Part shown: positions 31,236-43,526 of the stretch, in pieces | Numbering within the stretch: the first letter of the stretch is position 1 | Layout: every line of letters begins with the position of its first letter | From: Eublepharis macularius | Taxonomy: Eukaryota > Chordata > Lepidosauria > Squamata > Eublepharidae | DNA length: 64,000 nt | Direction: 5' to 3' | NCBI RefSeq assembly: GCF_028583425.1 | Contig: NC_072802.1 | Coordinates: forward strand, 11,355,926-11,419,925 | The notes under the pieces: generated by a model | The model's database searches: none | Seen by the model: the letters and a program-made list of their open reading frames with translations, nothing else | Told to the model about the DNA's origin: nothing | Position numbers and translations under genes: made by a program

Positions 31236-32870
31236 GTGGCAACTGCTGCTCCTTGACTACCATATCTTGCACCTCTAATTGGGTAAGAGTCTGTACTGAG
31301 GCTATCACAGGACTTGGACCCTTCTTCTTGTGTTAGTGACTGTGTTTGAGACTCAAACATTCAAAACGTTCCTCTTCCTTAAAGTAGGGGTGTAACCCCT
31401 TGTTAACTTTTTGCACCTCCCTGGTGCTTCATTTTTAATGTACAGCATTGTGGAAGGATGACATTGTGGGTTCTAACCCGTGTCCTTCCATTCATAGAGT
31501 TCCACAATGTTAAAGTGCCCAATGCCCTGGCCAGGATTCCCTACCGGGGGGTGGCTTTCAGCCCTCACGTCTCACACCACTATCAGTGGTATTAGTCATG
31601 ACTCCAAGAGAGACCTGGCAGTATCCTCATGCAACTCTTCTTTGTGGGTTGGTAGAGGCTATCACACTCTACATTGACTCTTTAATGTCCTTTACCTTGC
31701 ATGGCTCTTCCCTCTTGAGCACTGTATTTTCCTTGCTGTGTACCTGTTTTGGCAAGGAGACTTTTGGAGAGCTCCCAGCTTCTTTAGAAGCATCTCTGGG
31801 TGAATGTCAGTGAGACGCTAAGCGTCTGTTGGGAAGGTGGCCCTCCATAGCCTCTTACTTTGAGAGCTTCACACCTACCTCCTTCAGGAAGTAAGCTTGC
31901 TACTTTCCCAATGTGGGACTGCACAGAAGCCACAAAGATGAAAACAGGGTTGCACTTAACCTGTAACTGTTGTTCATCAAGGGGTCTTCTTTGCGGGCAG
32001 AGATCCCTCTTTCCTGCCTCACTGCGAATTCTCTGGAACCTTCATTTCTGGGGGATCTTCAGTGGTGGCATGGTGAGAACTGAATAGCTCCCCTCCTCCT
32101 GGTCATGTGGTGATTTTGTTGGGAAAGTGCCAAAAGGAGGAGGGGCACTCCTAGCCTTCTATAAAGCTCTGGAATTCTTCACTGTGGCCTGTACATGCAC
32201 AGTCCCAATGTGTGCCTGCACAGACGACCACCTGATGACCTTCATGGACGACAGTTACAGGTGAGTGCAATCCTGGTTTTTAAATTTACCCTGGGATGAT
32301 TCTGAATATCATATTTGGAAGGACGTATGGAAGCCTGTGACATGAAGTTAGATGGATTTTGGCATTGTGTTTTGTTGACATCTTTTGAGCGATTTAGTTG
32401 GTGAACTTAAAGTGGTGTCAGCTTCCATGTAGAGATCAAGATTGTGAAGTGGTTTGAAGTGTACTTGCTTGTTAGTGCTTTAAGAAATTGTAAAAACCTG
32501 AGGATTGGGGCAAAATTATGGCTTCTAGAAGGATAATTGCAAAAGAAAATATGAGTGAAATGCCATCAAAAGAAAAGAGAATGTGTTGTAATCTCAAACA
32601 GCTACAAAGCTTTGTTAATTGAAGAAAGCCTCGAACTGAATTAAACAAAGTAAAGAGGAATGGATACGAAAAAGGACCATGATTTGAAAGTAAAAGCATT
32701 CCTTCTTGTAGTTCATCATATGGTTAGCAAATTTAAGAGAAAATGTACAGACAACAGCCTATTTTGATGGGGTTTAGTGGTTTCAGTCCCAAGCGCCACT
32801 GTTTTCTTGACCCCCCCAAAACCATCCAACCATTTGCAAGCTTTTAAAACTGTGACTTTGAAGATAAATT
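31236..32870. other. unclassified stretch
   Basis: No supported ORF. Parts (about 31900-32280) have the feel of an old dispersed repeat, but I cannot name it. Confidence 0.4.
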
Positions 32871-32874
32871 CAAA

Positions 32875-32965
32875 CTATTTTATAAAATTTTTAGAAAGGT
32901 ATGAATGAGAGGCCCAAGCAGGCTTGATCTCATCAGATCTTGGAAGCTAAGTAGGGATGCCATTT
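32875..32965 (+). repeat. 5S-rRNA-like fragment; paralogous empty site of the solo LTR at 34617
   Basis: 'gatctcatcagatcttgg' plus 'aagctaag' is the internal control region wording of 5S rRNA. The left flank 'ataaaatttttagaaaggtat' and the right flank 'aatgagaggcccaagcagg' match the two sides of the solo LTR (34590-34616 and 35081-35147) with nothing in between. Confidence 0.65.
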
Positions 32966-33009
32966 ATTCTTAATTTTCAACTATATAATCAAAAATACTT
33001 TCCATTTCG

Positions 33010-34021
33010 TGGTGAAGTGGGCAGTAAATTTCAATAAAGAAATAACAATGGAGGCGTGGGAGCACCTGTGGAAAAATACATTGAAGATTTCAACCTGTAT
33101 GGATATTAAAGAGAATGTATACAAAATGATCTATAGATGGTATTTAACACCAAAGAAGATTGCGCTAGGAAACATTAACATGTCAGACAAATGTTGGAAA
33201 TGTAAAAAGCACGAAGGGTCACTATATCATATGTGGTGGACTTGTGAGGTAGCTAAGCAATACTGGGGAGATATAATTGAAGCAATTAATGAGATTTTAC
33301 AAATCCAAATAAATAAGAACCCAGAATTGTTGCTACTGAACTTGGGAATGGAAGGTGTTCCAGTGCAGTACAGAACATTGTTATTTTATATGACCACAGC
33401 GGCAAGACTTTTGTACGTGCAGAAATGGAAATTACAAGAAATACCAACTATAGAAGATTGGATTTATAAATTGCTGTACATGGCGGAGATGGACAAAATG
33501 ACAAGAAAACTTAAAGATCTTGATCCAGGACAATTTATTGCTAATTGGGGGAAATTGAAACAATATTTAGAAAAAAAAAATGGGATGTGAAGGGAGAACT
33601 GTGGCAGTTTGAGAACTATTAAAATGTGATGTTGTAAACAGAAGAGATAAGCGACTTTACCACTAAGGGGGAATTTAATTATTACAATCTAAGCTAGTAT
33701 TATGTTTAAGTAAATTTTACTTAGAATATAGAGTTTAATCAAGGAAGAGTAAAATGGACACATTGGTGGATTAGTGATTTTAATATAGTATATAGATATA
33801 AAACAATTTGAATATGCTTAGAGTAAGAAATATTATGATATATGTGTTATAGAAGAATATAAGTGAAGTCAAGTTAAGTAATAAGAAGGGTTAGGGGTTG
33901 GAAAGCTGTTGAAGTCGATAAGGAGTGGGGAGGAAAGGGTGGGGGTTAGAGTAAATTAGATATGATGGGAATGTATGTATTAAATATGGAATATAAACTC
34001 ACCAATAATTTTTTTTTAAAA
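33010..34021 (+). mobile_element. 5'-truncated L1 LINE with 19-bp TSD
   Basis: It encodes the C-terminal 193 residues of an L1 ORF2 (stop at 33590), including the CCHC-type C-W-K-C...H...C cluster near 33205-33245, then a 3' UTR with a short A-rich end. The 19-bp target duplication (32991-33009 and 34022-34040) is perfect and the ORF tail is undamaged, so the insertion is young. The missing 5' part includes endonuclease and reverse transcriptase, so it cannot move by itself. Confidence 0.93.
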
Positions 34022-34049
34022 AAAAATACTTTCCATTTCGCTCATCTGA

Positions 34050-34495
34050 ACAGGGTTTCTGCAGGTGCCACCCTGCGCATGGGTGAAATCAACAGCCACC
34101 CATACATGGGCTTTCTTTGTGGTGGCCCCTTCCCTGTGGAACAGCCTGCCTGAGGAGGTCAGGAGAGCCCCCACTCTCCTAGCTTTCTGCAAATGATGCA
34201 AAAAAAGCGTTTGTATTGTAAGGTTGGGGACCATAGACGTCGCCCATAGATTTCACCAATATGTTGCCTTACGTACTACCTGTTGCTTTAAATATGTGCT
34301 CCTATGTCAGCCCTAGAATTGTTTATGTTGTTTCAGCATTTCTTCAATGCTGTATTGGATTCTTGCAAATGTTATGTCTTTGTTAACTTGTGTTTATTTA
34401 CTCTATGGCATTGTTTACGAAATTATCATTGATACTGACTGTACTAATTTCACACTGTGTAATCCGCCTTGAGTCTCAGTGGGAAAGGCAGGCTA

Positions 34496-34574
<79 letters not shown>

Positions 34575-34576
34575 AT
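34050..34576 (+). mobile_element. L2-type LINE 3' end with (AAAT)n tail
   Basis: A 'gaacagcctgcctgagg' block and the terminal 'ccgccttgagtctcagtgg' block lead into a long AAAT array (34491-34576). This is the usual form of squamate L2-type 3' ends. Confidence 0.65.
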
Positions 34577-34611
34577 TTTCAAAAAATAAAATATTTAGAG
34601 AGGTATTGTCA

Positions 34612-35085
34612 TATATGCCTGTCTGCATATCTGCCATGAATGTATTCTGTGTTATGTACTGGTCCTCTGAGGGCATGAGAAGTTTCTTATTGATGTTAAG
34701 GCAGTAGGTTATCTCTCAAGTATTTACTTTCTCTTTCCCCGTTGCCTCCAGCAAGTGTCCTTGAAGGCTGGCTTCAGACAGCTCGAAATGTATCCTTCTT
34801 GGGAACTGAGATGATTTTATTCTTTGTTCTATCTAGCCTGAAACCTAGCTTCTCCTCTTCACCCCTCCCTGGCTCCTTCACGCCCAAACTTTAATGGTCC
34901 CTGTCCTGATGGCGGGAACCTTCCCTATAACTAACACTACCGACCCCATCCATGTCACTTCTGCCAATTCACTTGTCTGAGCACCTTGAACCTGATGGAT
35001 CTCTAATAAAGTTACTTGAACCAATACACTTGCATGTTTGCTGTGGAGAACTTGGGGAATCTACCTGCCAAGGACTGACTGGTAT
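34612..35085 (+). mobile_element. solo LTR (TGTCATATATG family) with 5-bp TSD
   Basis: The LTR of 464 bp (34617-35080) starts TGTCATATAT, ends GACTGACT (last base changed from A), and has AATAAA near its right end (about 35007). A perfect duplication GGTAT lies on both sides (34612-34616, 35081-35085). It is the same family as 61940-62390 and is not alignable with the chromovirus LTRs beyond the ends. No internal region of this family is present in the window. Confidence 0.88.
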
Positions 35086-35147
35086 CAATGAGAGGCCCAG
35101 GCAAGCCCGATCTCATCAGATCTTGGAAGCTAAGGAGGGATGCCATT
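35086..35147 (+). repeat. 5S-rRNA-like fragment
   Basis: It carries the 'gcccgatctcatcagatc' block followed by 'ttggaagctaag', the downstream half of the site interrupted by the solo LTR. Confidence 0.65.
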
Positions 35148-35360
35148 TCCCCACTGGGGGTGGGGGATCCCCTGCTCTCATCGTCCATCCCCCACCTCTA
35201 CTCACTTGGCTGGTGGGGAAGGAAAGATGAGAGGGACGGGCCTCCCCGACATGCTCCCAGGACAGCACGATAATATCATCTCCATGAGTGATGTCATCGT
35301 GCCACCTCTGAGAACACTCTTGCGCTTCTCAGCAGGCCAATTTTGGCCCCAAACAATGGC
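35148..35360. repeat. GC-rich interspersed repeat (TAGGGTTACCAGG family)
   Basis: It shares ordered blocks with 30240 and 41858, including GAGTGATGTCATCGTG and 'ttttggccccaaac'. Confidence 0.5.
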
Positions 35361-35468
35361 CAAGGGCCAGAGCAGAAGTCCCCCAGCATCACCTTCTGAG
35401 TCTGATCTCACAGATAGGACTCAAACCACCATAACATGGTTCCCTTAGTCCCAGAGCTGAGAGGCAAC

Positions 35469-35665
35469 TCAGAAGGATATGATGGTTCGTGGCATTGAGG
35501 CAGCTGAGAGATCCAGCAGGACTAGCAGGGTTACACTCCCACTGTCTAGTTCTTGGTAAAGGTCATCAACTAAGGTGACCAGTACTGTCTCTGCTCCAAA
35601 CTCTTGCCAGAAATTCAGTCTTTTCCAAGAACCCCTGGAGCTAAGAAGCAACCACCTGCTCTAAC
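35469..35665 (-). mobile_element. L2 LINE reverse-transcriptase remnant
   Basis: The minus strand reads ETVLVTLVDDL and LLVLLDLSAA, matching the L2 RT at about 56250-56350. Confidence 0.7.
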
Positions 35666-35699
35666 ACCTTGCTCCAGAATGTGTTCTCCAATACAGTAA

Positions 35700-36530
35700 G
35701 GCTCAGGTTTTTTTTTTTTTTAAAAAAACACAGGTCTAATTACTGCCTCCTTGAGCACAGGGGTACAATTCCCACTCTCAAAGACATGTTTACCATTGCT
35801 CTTACACACTTGGCTGGTCCTCTGCTGGCAGCTGCAGCTGACTGTGGGTCTCAGCAAAGCTATTTCTTCCACTGTTGCTCTGTCTCAGTGCCGTGGATTG
35901 GCATTGCGACACCCCTTTGTACCAAGCGCCATCAGAGATGTTGTATGGCAAAAGCTGTCTCCCTAGTGATCTGAATTTAAGCATGCATCCACAAGTCCAG
36001 CATCTCTAAGCAGTGCATTAATGGTCAGCATCAGCCTTTCGCTTTTATTTGCTCTCCGTAAAAATACATTTGTCCATGTGGTAGAAGATTAAGTGGGGGT
36101 GGGAGAACCATTGCAAATGCACCACAGAGAGCAATTCTGCTTTGCCTCCAAATACTGTTCAGATACTGATACAATTGCATTTTGACTGATCTCACTGGCC
36201 ACAATTTGAAGAAAACAATCCTCAAATTTATGGACAATCTCAGAATTCCCTGTTGCTAGTGTGTGTGTCTCTTCCCTCCCATCACCCCTGTGTCTCTGCT
36301 CTTCTGTTTGTTGGTTGGGGACCTTTTATTCTCTACGCGATCAAATGGATACTAAGAATTGAGGTTTCATTTGCAGCTCAAGCTCAAGGGATGGCTTTAT
36401 TTCAGTCCAAGGCAGCATCATTCGGGAGGGGGAGGGGGACCTCAGGGAATTGGTCTGTTGTTTTGTACACCAGAGCTATCTTGGGGGTTTATTTATAAAT
36501 TGAGAGAAGAGAGAGGGCTACGATAAAAAT
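35700..36530. other. unclassified stretch
   Basis: A T/A homopolymer junction at about 35708-35730; otherwise no gene or shared repeat that I can support. Confidence 0.4.
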
Positions 36531-36533
36531 AAT

Positions 36534-37046
36534 TCACAGAATCACAGAGTTGGAAGAGACCATACAGACCTTCTAGTTCAACTCCCTGCCCAATGCAGGA
36601 TCAGCCTAAAGCATCTCTGACAAGTATTCATCCAGCCTCTTCTTGAAAACTGCCAGTGAGGGGGGCTCACCACCTCCCTAGGCAGCTGATTCCACTTTTG
36701 AACTACTCTTACCGTGAAACACTTTTTCCTAATATCCAGTCGGTACCTTTGTGCATGTAGTTTTAGCCCATTGCTTCGCATCCTACCCTCTGCTGCCAAC
36801 TGGAACAGCTCCTTGCCCTCCTCCAAATGACAGCCTTTCAAATATTTAAAGAGAGCAATCATGTCCCCTCTCAATCTCCTCTTCTCCAAACTAAACATTC
36901 TCATAGTCCTCAGCCTTTCCTCATAGGGCTCCGTCTCCAGACCCCTGATCATTCTCGTCGCTCTCCTCTGCACCCTCTCGATTTTGTCCACATCTTTTTT
37001 GTATTGAGGCCTCCAGAACTGCACATAGTACTCCAGGTGCGGCAAT
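36534..37046 (-). mobile_element. CR1 LINE 3' fragment
   Basis: The C-terminal RT region and 3' UTR of the family at 3657, minus strand; about 155 codons are still open. The terminal ATTCTATG repeats are lost and the 5' break is at about 37046. Confidence 0.93.
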
Positions 37047-37850
37047 GTGTCAAATTAAATGTGTAAATGCAACCATCACAGGGTCACATGAAGAACAGGG
37101 AAAAAGTGAAATCCTCTGCTGGGGAAAAGGTAACCGAAGCAATGTTGGTTCATTGCACGTCAGAGCTTCATTACCTGCTCTAGGACAGTTGTACCTGATT
37201 AACAGTGAAATCCTAAGCAGAGTTACTCCAGCTTAGAATGGCTTAGAATGCTTAGAATGGACTAACTCTACTTAGGATTTCACTGTTAGACAGGGTAAGC
37301 CTCTGCTTCAGCCATAACAAAACAAGAAGCATTGCAAAGATTCAGCAAGGCAGGTACAACGAACATATGAGGGGTGGGGGTGGGGATTGTGTCTGCCTTA
37401 TTTGGGGCTGCATCCACACATCTGCACAGCTGCTGCCCTAACGCAGTTATCTGCAACCAGTCTGTCTTGTCTATGCAGAGTGAATGCGGTTCCCCTGGAG
37501 AGGTGGCACAAAAAAAAGAAATAATTAAATAAATCCTCTGGTTTAACCCCAGGTATCTCCAGCTAAAGGATCCCAAGGACTGAATGGACCTCAGAGTTGC
37601 CATGACATAACTTAAATGTACGAAATGGAGAGTGATGCCATGGTGTCATGCAATGCCAGTCGCCCCATTTTTGCTTCGTTGCCCATACAGTGGCAGCAGA
37701 AGCCCAGAATTTGGGAGTGGGAGATTGCCTGCCATGATGAGCAGCCAGGGAACTAAGGCTAGGTGGAGAAATGATGCCACCATGTGCATGTAGAATTCTC
37801 CATATGTTGAGCTACATCTTAAAAGCTGCTCTTCTTTCTTTTCCAAACAG

Positions 37851-38258
<408 letters not shown>

Positions 38259-38269
38259 TGAGCATGAAA

Positions 38270-39090
38270 ACAAAATGTCCAGGGTCTGACCTTGTTTATA
38301 TGAATTACAGATTCTGGGTTCCTTGCAAATAACATACTCAAAAATTGAATTCAGCTGGTTTGCAGTGCCTATTTCCTCTTGAGTCAAGTGCCCCATATGC
38401 TCAGTAATTTGTTTGCAATTTAAAAGAGGCAGCATTTCAAGTATACTGCATCAGTGTTGTTGGCAGCAAGCTTAATTTTGTAGCTGGCTGAAAGATAGCC
38501 AGTGTTGGTGCATGCTCAGAACATGCTGGGTTACTGGAGGAGATGTAACTTTTTTCTGCCTTCTGATTCAGTTTGGGATATGCAAAAACCACAGTTCCCA
38601 TTGACCCTGGCAAGAATGCATCCTTGAAGGGGAAGAGCAATTTACAAGTAAAATAAGCCTACTTGGGCTTATTCTCTGTTTATAGGACCAGCCCTCATGC
38701 AAGGTTACTTTCCCCCCTTTAGAGAGAGAAAAGTTATGATTCAGGGACAGTGGTGGAACAGGCAAGGTTGGGCTTGAGGTACCTGCTTTTGTGCCTACAT
38801 ACATACATTTTGCAAGTGTCTTATTGAATGGTCACTAATGCCTCCTAAATAGGGTTGTGAACTCAAGGCTGGCAGCTGGTTGGGGAGGGGGGAGACCATG
38901 CTGGCAATACAATGAGGTCACTTTCTGCATGACAAGAAATGATGTCAGTTTGTTGCTGGTGACACTTTAGCAGTCAGCCAAACTATAGCGTTTTGACCCA
39001 ATATTAGAGTGTTGCCTGCAATGCGCTAATGGTACCTCCAGTGCACAGGAAGTGACATCACCACATCATGTTGATGGAAATCATCTCCCC
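38270..39090. other. intron sequence after the TRPC5 exon
   Basis: No further exon or clear repeat is seen. A weak copy of the TGACATCA-type GC-rich repeat may be present at about 38855-39060. Confidence 0.4.
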
Positions 39091-39449
39091 CTCATTACAT
39101 CACCACAGCTGAGCAGTGTTGGGAAGAGTCTTGTGGGGGCAGGATATCTCCCACACCCAGCAGGAAAGTGGAACCATGCTGTCAAGCCTTTTCAAGGGAT
39201 TACAATTAGAGGTGGGCACGAACAGGAAAAAAACCCGAACACGATGTTTGTTGTTTGTTGCCATCCACGAACAGCGAATCACGAACAACCACAAACATGT
39301 TCACGAACTTGATCGTGGTTGGCTGTTCGTGGGAGGGAGGGGGGAGACTTGGAAGGGAAGAAAGTTCCCTGAGCCATTTGCAAACGGCTGGGGAACCTCC
39401 TTCCCTTCAAAGTCTCCCTCCTTCCAGCCGGCTAGAGGGAGGGAGGGGA

Positions 39450-39962
39450 ATCATAGAATCATAGAGTTGGAAGGGGCCATACAGACCATCTAGTCCAACC
39501 CCCTGCCCAGTGCAGGATCAGCCTAAAGCATCTCTGACAAGTCTTCATCCAGCCTCTTCTTGAAAACTGCCAGTGAAGGGGAGCTCACCACCTCCCTGGG
39601 CAGCTGATTCCACTTTTGAACTACTCTGACTGTGAAAAAGTTTTTCCTAATATCCAGCCGGTACCTTTGTGCATGTAATTTAAGCCCATTGCTTCAGGTC
39701 CTACCCTCTGCTGCCAACTGGAACAGCTCCCTGCCCTCCTCCAAATGACAGCCTTTCAAATATTTAAAGAGAGCAATCATGTCCCCCCTCATCCTCCTCT
39801 TCTCCAAACTAAACATTCCCAAGGCCCTCAGCCTTTCCTCGTAGGGCTCAGTCTCCAGACCCCTGATCATCCTCGTCGCTCTCCTCTGCACTTTCTCAAT
39901 TTTGGCCACATCCTTTTTGAAGTGAGGCCTCCAGAACTGCACACAATACTCCAAGTGTGGAG
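39450..39962 (-). mobile_element. CR1 LINE 3' fragment inside the hAT-type element
   Basis: It starts at the ATCATAGAATCATAG terminus and runs to the same internal break as many CR1 copies (CACACAATACTCCA). It splits the minisatellite. Confidence 0.93.
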
Positions 39963-40032
39963 TATTGTGTGCACACAATTCTTCAGGTGTGGAGTATTGT
40001 GTGCACACAATACTTCAGGTGTGGAGTATTCA
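39940..40032. repeat. triplicated palindromic 32-bp unit at the CR1 break
   Basis: Three copies of CACACAATACT(T/C)CAGGTG-type sequence alternate with its inverse. Where copies meet they form palindromes (AGTATTGTGTG and its mirror). Confidence 0.85.
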
Positions 40033-41446
40033 GAGTCTCAGAGAGGAGACTCTGAAGGGAAGAAGGTTCCCCATGCCGTTTGCAAACAGCATTGGGAACA
40101 ACCTTCCCTTCAAAGTTTCCCTCCTTCCTGCCGGCTTGAGGAAGGGGGGGGGGAGACTCTGAAGGGAAGAAGTTTCCCCATGCCGTTTGCAAACAGCATT
40201 GGGAACAACCTTCCCTTCAAAGTTTCCCTCCTTCCAGCCGGCTAGAGGGAGAGGGGGGGGGGAAGACACTGAAGGGAAGAAGCTTCCCCACGCCATTTGC
40301 AAACAGTGTAGGGAACCTCCTTCTCTTCAAAGTCTCCCTCCTTCCTGCCGGCTTGAGGAAGGGGGGGGGGAGACTCTGAAGGGAAGAAGTTTCCCCATGC
40401 CGTTTGCAAACAGCATTGGGAACAACCTTCCCTTCAAAGTTTCCCTCCTTCCAGCCGGCTAGAGGGAGAGGGGGGGGGGAAGACACTGAAGGGAAGAAGC
40501 TTCCCCACGCCATTTGCAAACAGTGTAGGGAACCTCCTTCTCTTCAAAGTCTCCCTCCTTCCTGCCGGCTTGAGGAAGGGGGGGGGGAGACTCTGAAGGG
40601 AAGAAGTTTCCCCATGCCGTTTGCAAACAGCGTGGGGAACCTCCTTCCCTTCAAAGTCTCCCTCCTTCCTGCCGGCTTGAGGAAGGGGGGGGGAGACTCT
40701 GAAGGGAAGAAGTTTCCCCATGCCGTTTGCAAACAGCATTGGGAACAACCTTCCCTTCAAAGTTTCCCTCCTTCCAGCCGGCTAGAGGGAGAGGGGGGGG
40801 GGGAAGACACTGAAGGGAAGAAGCTTCCCCACGCCATTTGCAAACAGTGTAGGGAACCTCCTTCTCTTCAAAGTCTCCCTCCTTCCAGCCAGCTGGAGGG
40901 ATGGGGGGGGGAGACTTTGTCAGGAAACCCCTGACAAGCGGCTGAGTTGGAGGTGAAGTGCCCCTCTCCCTGCTGCTGTGCAGCAGCAGAGAGAAGGGCA
41001 TTTCACCCGGCAGGCTGCACTCAGCCGCTTGTCAGGGGTTTCCCTGACAAGCGGTGGAGTGGGGGATTTAAAAGTCCCTCTTCCTGCACTGTGCAGCAGC
41101 AGGGAGAGGGAAATTTAAACCCAGCAGGCTGCAATCAGCCTTAGCAGGGTTTTTCCTGATAAGCAGCTGAGTTGGGGGGTGAAGTGCCCCTGGGCTTAGA
41201 TTGGGGTTTCCAGGGCAACAGGAGTTCAGACAGAGGTCAGGAAGTCCATGCCTACTGTTGCCAAGGGAATTGATTGAAAGGCGCCAGACTGTCTGGCTTG
41301 ACTAACGGCTGGTGAACACCACAAACAGGCTTGGAACGAACACATGTTCATTAGGAATGGGGCCTCACAAACAGCTTGCTTGCGAACAGCTGATCGGGCT
41401 GTTCATGGCTTTTTTTTGTTCATATTGCTGTTTGTGCCCACCTCTA

Positions 41447-41660
41447 ATTACAATCCTTAGAATTTTGTTTGTGTATGTATGTATGATTTTTGTTATGATA
41501 TGTATGTATGTTGAATGGAGGGTGGGCACCAAAGACATACTTTACCTAAAGTACCAAAAACCCTTAGCCCATGATTTAAACAGAATATTTCGGAGCAATT
41601 GGTTCTCAGGGCAAGATAAAGCAATTGATTTCAGATATTTTTTCTAGCCTCAGGGCAGGG
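41447..41660 (+). repeat. host repeat carrying the hAT-type element (right half)
   Basis: It is similar to the inverse of 42060-42215 (TGAATGG..GGGTAGGCACCAAAGACATACTTTACC order). The left half lies at about 39100-39206. Confidence 0.7.
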
Positions 41661-41857
41661 GCAGGGGCATTGAAAGTACTGTGATTTTTGGAGGCAATAT
41701 ATGAAGTCACTAAAATGCACATTTTTTTCAGGTTTACTTAAACACTTTGAAATAGACACAATGGCAAACTTTTTTTTCTTCCAGCAGCACTTTAGAAGGG
41801 CACACCCTGTAGCATTACACAGTTGAAAATTACAATACACTCAGATGCATTGTTGTT

Positions 41858-42290
41858 AGGGTTACTGATCCTCAAATGGGGGCAGGGATTCCCTGCTCCC
41901 AGCCCCCACCCAACACCACCACTCACCTGGCCGGTGGGGGGAAATGGTGGGGGAACAGGCCTCTTGGGGCAGGCTTCCCACACAATGTGACGACATGACT
42001 CCCAGGAATGACGTTATTCTGCAGGCCCCAGGAACGTTCCTGCACTTCACATTGAGCTGATTTGGACCCCAAACTGGCCAATTCTTTAAGATTCTGTTTA
42101 AATGTTGGGCTGAGGGTTTTTGGCACCTTTGGTAAAGTATGTCTTTGGTGCCTACCCACCATTCAACATACAAGCACAAACATAACAAAAAACAACCTGC
42201 GCATTCTAAGGACTGTAATCCCTTGAAAATACTTATCAGTACGGTTCCACTTTCCTGCTGGGGGTGGGGCCCTGAGGGTACATGGACCTG
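41858..42290 (-). repeat. GC-rich TAGGGTTA repeat continuing into the 'GGGATTACAGTCC' repeat
   Basis: 41858-42085 carries the ordered blocks of the TAGGGTTACCAGG family. 42060-42290 (minus) is the paralogue without the hAT insertion and therefore defines that element's ends. Confidence 0.65.
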
Positions 42291-42330
42291 ACAATCCTAA
42301 TTGTTATACCAAGGATCATTGAACACCCTG

Positions 42331-42497
42331 AAAGGGATAGCCCAGGAGAGCCGCATTTCTTCAGATCTCAGAAGCTGAGCAGGGTCGGCCTTGGTTAGTA
42401 ACTGGATGGGAGACCTCCAACAAAGACCAGAGCTGCAGAGCCAGGCAATGGCAAACTAACAGTCTCTTGCCATGAAAACCCCACCAGGGGTCACCAT
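42331..42497 (+). mobile_element. 5S-rRNA-derived SINE, left part
   Basis: 'cagatctcagaagctgagc' plus 'agggtcggccttggttagt' and 'tggatgggagacc' are the 5S rRNA internal promoter blocks. A SINE body follows (AGGCAATGGCAAAC, 'ccatgaaaaccccacc', 'ggggtcaccat'). 5S-derived SINEs are known in squamates. It is interrupted here by a CR1. Confidence 0.85.
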
Positions 42498-43526
42498 AGA
42501 ATCATAGAATCATAGAGTTGGAAGGGGCCATACAGACCATCTAGTCCAACCCCCTGCCCAGTGCAGGATCAGCCTAAAGCATCTCTGACAAGTCTTCATC
42601 CAGCCTCTTCTTGAAAACTGCCAGTGAGGGGGAGCTCACCACCTCCCTAGGCAGCTGATTCCACTTTTGAACTACTCTGACTGTGAAAAAGTTTTTCCTA
42701 ATATCCAGCCGGTACCTTTGTGCATGTAGTTTTAGCCCACTGCTTCGCGTCCTACCCTCTGCTGCCAACTGGAACAGCTCCTTGCCCTCCTCCAAATGAC
42801 AGCCTTTCAAATATTTAAAGAGAGCAATCATGTCCCCCCTCAACCTCCTCTTCTCCAAACTAAACATTCTCAAGGCCCTCAGCCTTTCCTTGTAGGGCTC
42901 AGTCTCCAGACCCCTGATCATTCTTGTCGCTCTCCTCTGCACCCTCTTGATTTTGGCCACATCCTTTTTGAAGTGAGGCCTCCAGAACTGCACACAATAC
43001 TCCAGGTGTGGCCTGACCAAGACAGTATAGAGAGGGGCTATGACCTCCTGCAATTTCGACTCTATGGCCCCTTTGATACAACCCAGGATTGAATTAGCCT
43101 TTTTTGCCACTGCATCACACTGACTGCTCATATTTAGTTTACAGTCCACTCTTACCCCAAGATCCCTTTCACATATACTACTGCCCAGAAGTGTATCCCC
43201 CATCCACTATTTGTGCTTCTCATTTTTGTGGCCCAGATGTAATACTGTGCACTTGTCTTTGTTGAATTGCATCCTATTCACAGCTGCCCACTTCTCCAGA
43301 GTTTTCAGGTCTTGTTGAATTTTAATTCTATCTTCTTGGGTGTTTGCTACCCCTTCCAATTTGGTATCATTAGCAAATTTAATGAGCAGCCCTTCCACTC
43401 CTTCATCCAGTTCATTGATAAAAATATTGAAAAGTACCGGGCCCAAAACCGAGCCCTGCGGCACCCCACTGGACACCTCCCTCCAATCTGATGAAACGCC
43501 ACTGACCACCACTCTTTGAGTGCCCT
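42498..43526 (-). mobile_element. CR1 LINE, 5'-truncated, inserted in a 5S-derived SINE
   Basis: The 3' terminus with three ATTCTATG-type repeats is at the left. The C-terminal RT is open for 209 codons (42574-43203), then another frame (43207-43512) with FANDTKLEG in place of FADDTKLGG. The right break is at about 43522-43526. Confidence 0.93.

Larger units (their letters stand above)
39320..40920. repeat. minisatellite array inside the hAT-type element (interrupted by CR1)
   Basis: Units of about 105-110 bp contain GGGAAGAAG, TTTGCAAAC, CCTTCCCTTCAAAG and a G7-G11 run. Alternating variants give a higher-order period near 217 bp (for example 40187 and 40404). The array lies at 39320-39445 and 40040-40920, separated by the CR1 fragment. 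Confidence 0.9.
39199..41454. mobile_element. 2.2-kb non-autonomous hAT-type element with 8-bp TSD
   Basis: The element is 39207-41446. Termini TAGAGGTGGGCACGAACAG and the inverse CTGTTTGTGCCCACCTCTA; perfect 8-bp duplication ATTACAAT at 39199-39206 and 41447-41454. There is no transposase. Internal content: CACGAAC-type subterminal repeats, a G-rich minisatellite and a CR1 fragment. The flanks (TTCAAGGGATTACAAT / ATTACAATCCTTAGAAT) belong to a repeat whose uninterrupted copy lies at 42060-42290 on the minus strand. Confidence 0.92.

Noticed and set aside
40040..40920. CRISPR-like array
   Set aside because: The units are similar over their whole length with no unique spacers; it is a vertebrate minisatellite.
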